A DNA stretch of 45,542 nt from Burkholderiales bacterium (lineage in GTDB: Bacteria; Pseudomonadota; Gammaproteobacteria; Burkholderiales; JAEUOS01): positions 1-45,542 of the forward strand of contig CANJDH010000029.1 in assembly GCA_947473125.1 (NCBI GenBank). Reading direction: 5' to 3'. Shown here piece after piece: positions 38,909-45,542 of this stretch (position 1 is the stretch's first letter; each line of letters opens with the position of its first letter). The position numbers were made by a program, and so were the translations under genes. Below the pieces are notes generated by a model. That model did not search any database, was not told the DNA's origin, and was given only the letters and a program-made list of their open reading frames with translations.

Positions 38909-39478
38909 TCAATTGTTGACTTCGATGATGGTCTCGACCTCGACGGTCACGCCAAACGGTGCGGAAATGATGCCTTCCGTGGTGCGCGCATGCTTGCCGG
39001 CATCGCCGAACACTTCGACCAGGAATGCCGAGCAGCCGTCGGTAATCTTGGTGTGGTCGGTAAAGTCGGCTTGCGCCAGCACCTTGCCCTTGACGAAGAC
39101 AATGCGCTTGACGCGACCGAGGTCGCCCAACACCAGTTTCATGCGGTTGACCTGGCGCACGCAGGCGAGCTTGGCCGCGATCACCGCCTGGTCGACGTTC
39201 ACCTGGTCGGGCACACGCCCCTTGACGAACTGGCCGTCGGGCCTTTGTGGCGCCGCGCTGGACAGAAACAACAGGTTGCCAACCTGCACTGAATCAACAT
39301 AGTTGCCAAATGCCGGTTTGAGCGCGGGCATCTTGCCGTCGGCAAAGCCGAGATCGCGCAGTGCCTTTTCCAGCCGCTGCTCGATGGCGCTGGTCTGGGC
39401 GACTGCATTGCAGGCTGCGAGCGCAAAGAGCGCAGCACCGACGACACGAACGAGCGATTTGAATATGCCATGCTTCAT
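38909..39478 (-). CDS. RidA-family protein with a signal peptide
   Basis: RidA-type protein of 189 aa. AAGGAGAAATG just before the ATG at 39478 supports that start, and the first 28 residues (basic start, hydrophobic core, ALAACNAVAQ) form an export signal, possibly with Cys in a lipobox-like context. The RidA domain follows: VQVGNLLFLSSAAPQRPDG, VIAAKLACVRQVN and a C-terminal GVTVEVETIIEV. Most RidA proteins are cytosolic, so export from an aromatic-degradation operon is odd. It may act on a substrate in the periplasm or have a binding role. Confidence 0.85.
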   Translation of the reverse strand: MKHGIFKSLVRVVGAALFALAACNAVAQTSAIEQRLEKALRDLGFADGKMPALKPAFGNYVDSVQVGNLLFLSSAAPQRPDGQFVKGRVPDQVNVDQAVIAAKLACVRQVNRMKLVLGDLGRVKRIVFVKGKVLAQADFTDHTKITDGCSAFLVEVFGDAGKHARTTEGIISAPFGVTVEVETIIEVNN

Positions 39479-39518
39479 GAGCCATTTCTCCTTTGGGTGG
39501 TGTGAACCTGCCTGGGTG

Positions 39519-40763
39519 CTAACGAACCGAATATGAAGCGCGCCGGTTGAGTGCTTCGATTGCAAACCCTGCCTTTTCCTTGAATTCGGCGGCACGCGAA
39601 GCCAATTCTGCCGGTGGCAGGATGTCATGCAGGTTGGTAAATCCATCGGGAGCACGCTCCTCGACAATCTGCATCACCACTTCGGGCCCGAGGGTGCGGT
39701 TGCCCAGTGTGATGTCGCGCATCGCCGGCAGGCGTTCGTCCTGATAGCGTTGCAGCGCCTGCAGCGGATCCTTGCAGGTTGCGAGGTGCCAGGCCAGCAC
39801 GCGACCGTCAACGACCGCCTGCGATCCGGCTTGCGAGCCGACCGGATGCATCGGGTGCGCGGCATCGCCTGCCAGGGTGACACGGCCGAAGGTCCAGCGT
39901 TCGACCGGGTTGCGGTCGATCTTGGGGAATTCGTAACTCACGTCGGTGGCGTCGATCATCGCCGGCACGTCGAGCCAGTCGAATTTCCAGGAACTGAACT
40001 GCGCGGCGAACACCGATTTGTCGACGCGTCGATTCCAGTCTTCGCGCGGCGGCGCGCCCGGACGCCCCAGCTCGGCGATCCAGTTCATTTGCACCCGGCC
40101 GTCCGGCAGGGTCAGCATCGGATAGGCGACGATCTTCTGGTCGCGGTGGCCGGCGATGATCATCGAACGCCCGGTGAGAAACGGCGCCCAGTCAACCGCC
40201 GCACGCCACATCAACTGGCCGCCGAAATGGACTTCGTCGTTCGGATAGTAGTGCCGCCGCACCGCTGAATGAATGCCGTCGGCGCCGATCAGGATGTCAC
40301 CGCGCGCCGACTCAAGGTTTGCGCCCGTGGCCCAGTCGATGAAATGGGCGGTCACGCCGTCGGCGTCCTGCGCGAACGACTGCAGCGCGTGCCCGGTCAG
40401 GATGTTGTCGCTGCCGATGCGCGAGCGCACGGCGTCGTACAGAATCATCTGCAACCTGCCCCGGTGGATCGAGTATTGCGGCCACAGATAGCCTGCGGCA
40501 ATGCCGCGCGCCTCGCTCCAGATCAATTGCCCGTGCTTGGAGTAATAGGCCAGTTCGGCCGTGGCGACCGCGTTGCGCGCGAGTTCCTCACCCAAGCCCA
40601 GCTCGGTCAATTCGCGCACTGCGTTGGGCTGGATGTTGATGCCCACACCGACAGCGGCCATTTCCGGGACAGACTCGAACACACGTACCGGGATGCCGGC
40701 CGCGTGCAAGGCCAACGCGGTACTCAGACCGCCGATGCCGCCGCCAATGACGATTACTTGCAT
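39519..40763 (-). CDS. PhzS-like FAD-dependent aromatic-acid monooxygenase
   Basis: Class A flavoprotein monooxygenase of 414 aa. FAD-binding GGGIGG at 7-12, DG motif LIGADGIHSAVR, and GDAAHPMHPVG near residue 305. GVGINIQPNAV, WSEARG and PQYSIHRGRLQMIL are the same as in Pseudomonas PhzS, which hydroxylates with loss of a carboxyl group on methylphenazine-carboxylate. I therefore expect oxidative decarboxylation of an aromatic or N-heterocyclic carboxylate. The ATG at 40763 begins the Rossmann fold; upstream in-frame starts add no family sequence. First gene of the operon. Confidence 0.9.
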   Translation of the reverse strand: MQVIVIGGGIGGLSTALALHAAGIPVRVFESVPEMAAVGVGINIQPNAVRELTELGLGEELARNAVATAELAYYSKHGQLIWSEARGIAAGYLWPQYSIHRGRLQMILYDAVRSRIGSDNILTGHALQSFAQDADGVTAHFIDWATGANLESARGDILIGADGIHSAVRRHYYPNDEVHFGGQLMWRAAVDWAPFLTGRSMIIAGHRDQKIVAYPMLTLPDGRVQMNWIAELGRPGAPPREDWNRRVDKSVFAAQFSSWKFDWLDVPAMIDATDVSYEFPKIDRNPVERWTFGRVTLAGDAAHPMHPVGSQAGSQAVVDGRVLAWHLATCKDPLQALQRYQDERLPAMRDITLGNRTLGPEVVMQIVEERAPDGFTNLHDILPPAELASRAAEFKEKAGFAIEALNRRASYSVR

Positions 40764-40857
40764 CCGGATTCCCCACTCCACCATGCGCGATGACTTGCCA
40801 GAAAACGATAGTCCCATCCCTGCACATAACCGTCTAATGAATATTATGGTTACTGAC

Positions 40858-40873
40858 ATTACCTTTTAGTAAT
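40858..40873. promoter_or_regulatory. Candidate LysR-type binding site
   Basis: Inverted repeat ATTAC-N6-GTAAT in the AT-rich middle of the 176-bp gap between the divergent monooxygenase and LysR genes. Placement and symmetry fit a LysR recognition site, although it is not the exact T-N11-A form. AT-rich flanks (TATTAT at 40842-40847, TAATAT at 40870-40875) may contain the promoters' -10 elements, but no full promoter could be assigned. Confidence 0.45.
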
Positions 40874-40939
40874 ATAGGTTCAGCAGGTGCCGACGAGTGC
40901 AACGGGCGCGGGCGGCATGCATTCAGACAGAGGGACAAC

Positions 40940-41902
40940 ATGGCACAGCTCGATTGGTACATCCGCGCAAACCTGAAGCCACGGCATTTGCAAATGCTGG
41001 TGTCGCTGGATGATTTCCGCAACGTCGGCAAGGTGGCGGCGAGCCTCAATGTCAGCCAGCCGGCGGTGTCAAAGGCGCTCGCCGAGCTGGAACGCGGACT
41101 GGGACTGAGTTTGTTTGAACGCAGTGCGCGCGGCGTCAACCCTACCGCCTACGGCGAGTGCATGATCCGCCATGCACGTTCAGTACTGGGCGACCTGGCG
41201 CAGGCGCGCGACGAATTGCGTGACCTGATGCAGGGTGCTTCTGGCAAGGCGGCAGTCGGCGCGCTGCCGGCCGCGGCACCGGCCCTGCTGCCGCGCGCCG
41301 TCGCCCTGCTCAAGCAGCGTGCGCCCGGCACCACCATCTTCATCCGTGAAGGCACCATGGATACGCTGCTGCCCGAGCTTCGAGCCGGCAAGCTTGACCT
41401 GATCGTCGGTACGCTCCCGCATAACGGCGCCGGGCGCGACCTCGAGGAGAAAATTCTGTTCGAGGAACGTACCACCGTGGTGGCCGGCCGGTCACATCCC
41501 CTCGCGAAGCTGCGCAAGCTCAAATGGCCGGAACTGGGCAACTATCCGTGGGTGCTGCCGCCGGCCGGATCGCTTCTGCGTGACCCGCTCGAAGACGCGT
41601 TTCAGCGCAACGGCGTGCCGATTCCCAATAACTCGATCGAATCGCTGTCGGTGCACGTGATCGTGATGTACCTGCAGATCAGCAACGCGCTGGCCTGCCT
41701 GTCACGCGAGGTCGCGCGGCACTATGAGGAACTAGGTCTGATCGCCATCCTGCCGCTCGAATTGCCAAAATTGGTACGGCCGGTCGGCATGACCTGGAGT
41801 CGCGCCCGCGCACTATCGCCAAGCGCCACATTGATGATGCAATGCCTCGAGGAAACGGCCCAGCCCCGCAAGTCCCAGGCACCCGCACGCGCCACGGCCT
41901 GA
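40940..41902 (+). CDS. LysR-family transcriptional regulator
   Basis: LysR regulator of 320 aa. The winged helix-turn-helix spans about residues 15-75 (LQMLVSLDDFRNVGKVAASLNVSQPAVSKALAELERGLGLSLFERSARG). The effector domain (about 95-300) is of the GbpR/CbgR-like sort seen with aromatic pathways: ELRAGKLDLIVGTLP, FEERTTVVAGRSHPLA. It is divergent from the monooxygenase operon and most likely activates it in response to its substrate or an intermediate. Confidence 0.93.
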   Translation: MAQLDWYIRANLKPRHLQMLVSLDDFRNVGKVAASLNVSQPAVSKALAELERGLGLSLFERSARGVNPTAYGECMIRHARSVLGDLAQARDELRDLMQGASGKAAVGALPAAAPALLPRAVALLKQRAPGTTIFIREGTMDTLLPELRAGKLDLIVGTLPHNGAGRDLEEKILFEERTTVVAGRSHPLAKLRKLKWPELGNYPWVLPPAGSLLRDPLEDAFQRNGVPIPNNSIESLSVHVIVMYLQISNALACLSREVARHYEELGLIAILPLELPKLVRPVGMTWSRARALSPSATLMMQCLEETAQPRKSQAPARATA

Positions 41903-41989
41903 ACATCAATGCTGGCCCGCTGGCGCCCGGTCTGGAATTCGCTACACTTGGCCCGGCGCGCGCGCCTCTCACCTTGAAGGAGAACCCAC

Positions 41990-42715
41990 ATGAAAAAGAT
42001 TGCCATTGCCCTTGGGCTCGTCATCGCGATTGCCACAGGCGCCGTGTTCTGGCTGAACCGCAACATTGACGGCCTGGTGCAGACCGCCGTGGAAAAATAC
42101 GGCAGCGAAATGACCAAGGCCAAGGTATCGGTTGGCTCGGTTGAAATTAAACCCGCCGACGGGCGTGGCGTGATTCGCGGTCTGACCATCGGCAATCCGG
42201 CGGGATTCAAGACCAGCCATGCGCTCAAGGTGGCGGAAATCGAGGTGGCGCTCGACATTGCCTCGCTCACCGGCGATGTCATCACGATCCGCAAAATCGG
42301 TGTCAGTTCCCCCGACATTATTTACGAAAAGGGAGAGGGCATGACCAACTTCGACGCGATTCAGAAAAACATTGCCGACTACCTCGGGCCGGCCGACAAG
42401 GCCAAGGATAAAAGCACCAAAGACAAGAGCGGCAAAAAACTGATCGTCGAGGAATTGACCATCAGCAACCCCAAGGCAGAGGCCAGCGCGGCTTTCATGA
42501 ACGGCAAGACGATCGGGGTGAAGCTGCCGACGATCTCCCTGCGCAACCTGGGCAAGGCCAAAGGGGGCGTGACGCCGGGCGAGCTAGGTCAGGAAATCGC
42601 CGGCGCACTCAAGGCACGCTTGAGTGCAGCGGTGAGCTTTGACGGGTTGATGAAATCGATGGGCGGCGCCCTAGACAAGGCCGGCAGCGCGGTCAAAGGC
42701 CTGTTCGGCAAGTAG
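41990..42715 (+). CDS. AsmA-like small membrane-anchored protein
   Basis: Protein of 241 aa with AAGGAG nine bases before the ATG. One N-terminal transmembrane segment (IAIALGLVIAIATGAVFWLN) is followed by a beta-strand-rich domain like the start of AsmA proteins: TKAKVSVGSVEIKPADGRGVIRGLTIGNPAGF and IEVALDIASLTGDVITIRKIGVSSPDIIYE. A Lys/Asp-rich linker (KAKDKSTKDKSGKK) precedes a second strand region. Probably periplasmic facing; AsmA-family members are linked to outer-membrane lipid handling. Function of the short form is unknown. Confidence 0.7.
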   Translation: MKKIAIALGLVIAIATGAVFWLNRNIDGLVQTAVEKYGSEMTKAKVSVGSVEIKPADGRGVIRGLTIGNPAGFKTSHALKVAEIEVALDIASLTGDVITIRKIGVSSPDIIYEKGEGMTNFDAIQKNIADYLGPADKAKDKSTKDKSGKKLIVEELTISNPKAEASAAFMNGKTIGVKLPTISLRNLGKAKGGVTPGELGQEIAGALKARLSAAVSFDGLMKSMGGALDKAGSAVKGLFGK

Positions 42716-42780
42716 GGCGCGCCTGAAAGCTGACCCCGCCGCAGCGGCGCCGCCGCCGCGGTGGGATGTCGCGTGACCGA

Positions 42781-43266
42781 TCAGTTGGCCAGATACTTGG
42801 CGATCTTCTGCATGCCTACGTTGGCGCAGGCAGTGTCCTTCTCGCCGCCGGGCGCGCCCGAGATGCCGATGGCGCCGACCAGCTCCTTGCCGGCAAAGAT
42901 CGGCAGCGCGCCGTCCAGCGCCGTGATCTTGTCTAGCAGCATGAAGCTCGCCAGCCCGGGTTGGCCGCGCTTGGCCATTTCCACCGTCGGGGTGCGCGTG
43001 GTGAAGGCGGTGTAAGCCTTGCGCATGCTGTTTTCCACCGTGTGCGGGTTGACGCCGTCGTCGGACAGCGTCACCAGCACGGTGGCGTGGCGGTTGATCA
43101 CGGTTACCGTGACCAGGTAGCCGTCAGCGCGGCATTTTTCAAGGCTGGCCTGCGCCAGTTCGAGCGCAGCATTCATCGACAGCGAACGTTGCGTCACCAG
43201 GCCTTGCGCACCTGCGGTTCCTGCGAGGAGCGCGGCAGCCAATACGATTGCAGATTTGATATGCAT
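42781..43266 (-). CDS. GlcG/HbpS-family exported protein
   Basis: Protein of 161 aa with a signal peptide (IKSAIVLAAALLAGTAGAQ) and GGAGA before the ATG. The GlcG/HbpS (DUF336) pattern is clear: AALELAQASLEKCRADGYLVTVTVINRHATVLVTLSDD and GALPIFAGKELVGAIGISGAPGGEKDTACA. Relatives bind haem or cobalamin or accompany glycolate and diol catabolism. Its export suggests an extracytoplasmic cofactor or redox role. It lies 115 nt after the EthD gene on the same strand; the two may be co-transcribed. Confidence 0.88.
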   Translation of the reverse strand: MHIKSAIVLAAALLAGTAGAQGLVTQRSLSMNAALELAQASLEKCRADGYLVTVTVINRHATVLVTLSDDGVNPHTVENSMRKAYTAFTTRTPTVEMAKRGQPGLASFMLLDKITALDGALPIFAGKELVGAIGISGAPGGEKDTACANVGMQKIAKYLAN

Positions 43267-43381
43267 GAGAATCTCCTTGATAGTTTTTGTAAGGCAAAAC
43301 GTATGCGGGTGGCGCGAGTGCATTACTGCCTGCGCTGCTTGCTAAACACGCCGGTAAGGCCGGTATTCCCTCCCGCCGGGG

Positions 43382-43690
43382 TTAAACCGGTTTGGTATCA
43401 AACATCAACATCTCGGCGCCAGCCTTGGCAAAATTGGCCAGGTCAGCCGCGGTGGCCCGGCCTTCTTTTGAAGCGAAAGCGGCGCCGATCGCTTCCATTG
43501 AATCAAACGTCAGGCTCGCCACCAGGTGCAGGGCCGAAGGCCCTTGCGGGGTCCCGACCGGTCCGGCATTGACCTCGTACGCGCGCAGGCCGGGAATCGT
43601 CTTGGCCAGCGGCACGTGCTTGTCGAAGTAGTACGCATCAAACACTGCCGCGTCGGCGGGCTTTTTGTACATCACAAGCAACTTGGCCAT
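43382..43690 (-). CDS. EthD-domain protein
   Basis: Dimeric alpha-beta barrel protein of 102 aa, EthD family. LLVMYKKPADAAVFDAYYFDKHVPLAKTIPGLRAYEV is the standard opening, with His in FDKHVPLA. EthD proteins are needed for ethyl tert-butyl ether degradation in some actinobacteria and occur in many catabolic operons; their general role is not known. The start at 43690 begins the domain. Divergent from the CBS gene. Confidence 0.88.
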   Translation of the reverse strand: MAKLLVMYKKPADAAVFDAYYFDKHVPLAKTIPGLRAYEVNAGPVGTPQGPSALHLVASLTFDSMEAIGAAFASKEGRATAADLANFAKAGAEMLMFDTKPV

Positions 43691-43930
43691 GGCTTTTCCC
43701 TGTACGTCAAGGCGGACGCGGAACATCCGCTTCCGTGCGCAGAATACCACCAGCTACCGCCCGCAATAGGCGTACGGCAGATCGGCCACGCGCGGGTCCA
43801 CCCCCGAACAACCGGGCCATTTACCTCGCTGTTCAACAGATCGATCCGGCCCTGCTTCTGGACAATGCAGGTGAAAGCTCGCGTTTTTCCCGACAAACGC
43901 AGCGCAATGCCCGTCATAGCGGAACCAGCC

Positions 43931-44350
43931 ATGCAGATATCCCAGATCATGAGCACCAAGCCAGTCAGCGTATCGCTGGATGACCACCTAGATGTGGTCA
44001 AGGATATTTTCGACAACGCCAAGTTCCACCACATACTGGTTGTGGACGAAGGAAAACTGTTCGGCGTCATTTCGGACCGCGACCTGCTCAAGGCGATCAG
44101 CCCGAACATCGGCACCAACCGCTATACCGCGCGCGACCTCGAAACCCTTGACCAGCCGGTGCACCGCATCGTGACGCGCAAGCCGTTGACCCTCACACCG
44201 GATGCCACGGTGGACGATGCCGTCGAGATTTTCAACAACAACCGCATTTCGTGCATCCCGATTGTGGACAGCGAAGATGTCGCGGTCGGCATTGTCAGCT
44301 GGCGCGACATCATGAAATCGTTTGCCGCCCTGCGCAGGGAACCGGCATGA
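43931..44350 (+). CDS. Tandem CBS-domain protein
   Basis: Protein of 139 aa consisting almost only of two CBS domains (about 1-60 and 75-135): IMSTKPVSVSLDDHLDVVKDIF, HILVVDEGKLFGVISDRDLLK, then IVTRKPLTLTPDATVDDAVEIFNNNRISCIPIVD and AVGIVSWRDIMKS. CBS pairs bind adenine nucleotides and act as energy or redox sensors for partner proteins. An in-frame ATG eight codons upstream is an alternative start. No obvious partner is adjacent. Confidence 0.9.
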   Translation: MQISQIMSTKPVSVSLDDHLDVVKDIFDNAKFHHILVVDEGKLFGVISDRDLLKAISPNIGTNRYTARDLETLDQPVHRIVTRKPLTLTPDATVDDAVEIFNNNRISCIPIVDSEDVAVGIVSWRDIMKSFAALRREPA

Positions 44351-44377
44351 GACGCGCCGGCTGCGTGGCCCCACCGT

Positions 44378-44533
44378 TCAGGCCGGCTTCCAGCCCTTGG
44401 GCGTGCGCGGTTTTTCGATCTTCGCAAAATCGCACAGCACATCAGCGATACCGGAAAAATCGATTGAACCGAAATCGGCGGCCCGTGCCTGGCTGAAGGC
44501 TTCGCGCACCGAAGCCGCCAACGACATCGGCAT
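44378..44533 (-). pseudogene. Possible C-terminal remnant of an NAD-binding oxidoreductase
   Basis: A 51-codon frame starting MPMSLAASVREAFSQARAADFG and ending RTPKGWKPA. PMSLAASVREAFSQARAADFGSIDFSGIADVL resembles the last helices of 3-hydroxyisobutyrate-dehydrogenase-type enzymes, where GxPMPL...A is common. No ribosome site and nothing of the Rossmann domain nearby, so it reads as the 3' stub left by a deletion at the edge of the barrel gene. Weak evidence; it could also be a chance frame. Confidence 0.3.
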
Positions 44534-44564
44534 TCCGCCAGGCCTGCCGGCTCCAACCGGCCAA

Positions 44565-45344
44565 CTACATGCGGTACTGCAGGCCCACCGTCAGGTAGTT
44601 GAAGCGCGCAAAGTTGTAGGACTCGCCGCCCTTGGTGCCACCGTCGAGCATGCGCACGCCAACGAAACCGGACATGCGGTCATTGATGTCGCGTACATAA
44701 CGCAGGGAGAGGTCGAATGCACGGCCGCGGCTGCTGGCCAGGCCATCGCCTTCAAAGGTGACGCGTGAGCGATTGTCGAGGCGGCGTTCGCCGTACAGGT
44801 GGATCAGCGGCACAAAGCCGGTATTTGCCTTGGTCGACGTGGTGCCGCCCTGCGTCAGGGTGATTTCGGCGTCACGAATTTTGGCGGTGGCGCCCACTTT
44901 CCAGGTCCAGTCCGCGTTCTCGCTGAAGGTATAGCGCCAGGTCGCGCGATACGAGTCAAAGCGGTACTTGGCCGACACCGCGCCCGGGGCGAAGCGTTGG
45001 CCCTGGAAGTTGACCGCCTGATCGAAGGTGCCCGAGCCTTTCAGGCCAAGCGGCGCCACGACAAAGCGCAGCTCGTGCTTGGGTGCCACGCCCATGGAAA
45101 GCTGAAAGCGCGGCGCGAAGAACGGCCCGCTGCCGATTACGCGATCGAGCCCGAAACGGGTACCGGTGGCATCGTTCGGCTGCTGTACATCGTTCTTTTC
45201 CTGCCAGGCGGCGCCGGCCTCGACTTCGAGCACCATCGGAGCTGTCGCGGGTGTCGCCGCCAGTGATAGAGTAGATGCGCAGGCCAGAAAGACAACCCCC
45301 AGAGCTGAACGAGTTGAAGAAGTGAAGCCAGGTGAAACGGTCAT
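44565..45344 (-). CDS. Outer-membrane beta-barrel protein, hypothetical
   Basis: Protein of 259 aa with a signal peptide (ALGVVFLACASTLSLAATPATA) and alternating hydrophobic/aromatic strands: KYRFDSYRATWRYTFSENADWTWKVGATAKI, FVPLIHLYGERRLDNRSRVTFEGDGLAS, RAFDLSLRYVRDINDRMSGFVGVRMLDGG and the final YLTVGLQYRM. The pattern is that of a small eight- to twelve-stranded outer-membrane barrel. The final residue is Met rather than the usual Phe of BAM substrates. Ligand and function unknown. Confidence 0.75.
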   Translation of the reverse strand: MTVSPGFTSSTRSALGVVFLACASTLSLAATPATAPMVLEVEAGAAWQEKNDVQQPNDATGTRFGLDRVIGSGPFFAPRFQLSMGVAPKHELRFVVAPLGLKGSGTFDQAVNFQGQRFAPGAVSAKYRFDSYRATWRYTFSENADWTWKVGATAKIRDAEITLTQGGTTSTKANTGFVPLIHLYGERRLDNRSRVTFEGDGLASSRGRAFDLSLRYVRDINDRMSGFVGVRMLDGGTKGGESYNFARFNYLTVGLQYRM

Positions 45345-45417
45345 GTGAAATAGCTTTCGAATCGGTTGAAGGGGTTTGATAATCCATCCGCAAATGAAAT
45401 GTAACGCATATATTGCA

Positions 45418-45542
45418 TCAGTAGTGTCCGGTTAAATCAGGGTGTATCGGCCTGAGAGCCAATACAGGAGCGGGTTTCGAAGGATTTAGAGGTGTCCACG
45501 ATTTGAATTTTTCCAGATGGATTTGCGATGCTTCCGGGGTTA
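45418..45542. mobile_element. Possible insertion-sequence end at window edge
   Basis: From TCAGTAGTGTCCGGTTAA (45418) onward the sequence is more AT-rich than the rest of the window and does not match a neighbouring gene. The opening resembles terminal repeats of some IS4-type elements as I remember them. On the minus strand a frame is open from the edge to a TGA at 45418-45420, ending in PDLTGHY, too short to identify. The element's body would lie outside the window. Confidence 0.3.

Noticed and set aside
1-45542. CRISPR array, tRNA or rRNA gene
   Set aside because: No regularly spaced direct repeats and no cloverleaf or rRNA-like segments were seen on either strand; a tool-based scan could still find a short element.

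Overview
The window looks like a chromosomal segment from a GC-rich betaproteobacterium of the order Burkholderiales (Bordetella, Cupriavidus or Comamonadaceae-like). The main reasons are five Bug-family (TctC-type) periplasmic solute-binding proteins without any TctA/TctB membrane partner, several small catabolic operons built around them, and the high-GC third-position codon use. No rRNA, tRNA or CRISPR array was seen. Everything below was read by eye, without database searches.

Left part (1-9.4 kb): three Bug-led catabolic clusters. On the minus strand, Bug + RraA-like + RidA (running off the left edge). On the plus strand, Bug + TauD/TfdA-type dioxygenase + APH-fold kinase. On the minus strand again, Bug + N-acyl-D-amino-acid deacylase-type amidohydrolase + enolase-superfamily enzyme. 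A membrane-anchored metallophosphoesterase follows (9.5-10.6 kb).

Accessory island (10.6-14.4 kb): a XRE/ImmA-IrrE metallopeptidase overlapping a PIN-domain toxin gene, with an operator of three TTTACAA half-sites shared with a divergent DUF2188 gene; gene debris; a truncated IS3-family element whose orfB runs straight into a beheaded metallo-beta-lactamase-fold gene; and a HigBA toxin-antitoxin pair whose promoter predicts a leaderless toxin mRNA.

Middle (14.6-29.6 kb): a complete Liv/HAAT-type ABC transporter (SBP, two permeases, two ATPases) with a RidA-fold, CnbZ-like protein; a small Trp-rich coiled-coil protein; a heavy-metal RND efflux operon (His-rich exported protein, adaptor, CusA/CzcA-like pump, DUF3240, TolC-like channel); a minus-strand aldose 1-epimerase + glutathione S-transferase pair; and a small gene behind a near-consensus FNR/Anr box.

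Right part (29.7-45.5 kb): Bug + family III CoA-transferase + HpcH/HpaI (CitE-like) lyase on the plus strand; a second copy of the Trp-rich coiled-coil family; a PlsC-like acyltransferase; then a long minus-strand operon (PhzS-like FAD monooxygenase, exported RidA, extradiol dioxygenase, a 37-codon ORF, RraA-like, cupin, ALDH7-like dehydrogenase, Bug) with a divergent LysR regulator. This reads as a ring-hydroxylation and ring-cleavage pathway for an aromatic or N-heterocyclic acid. The end carries an AsmA-like protein, a GlcG/HbpS protein, an EthD protein, a CBS protein, an outer-membrane barrel, and AT-richer sequence resembling an IS end.

The observations most worth following are the two-copy Trp-heptad coiled-coil family (20260 and 32981), a four-copy hairpin repeat with compensatory arm changes, and the PhzS-like/extradiol operon with its exported RidA and small ORF.
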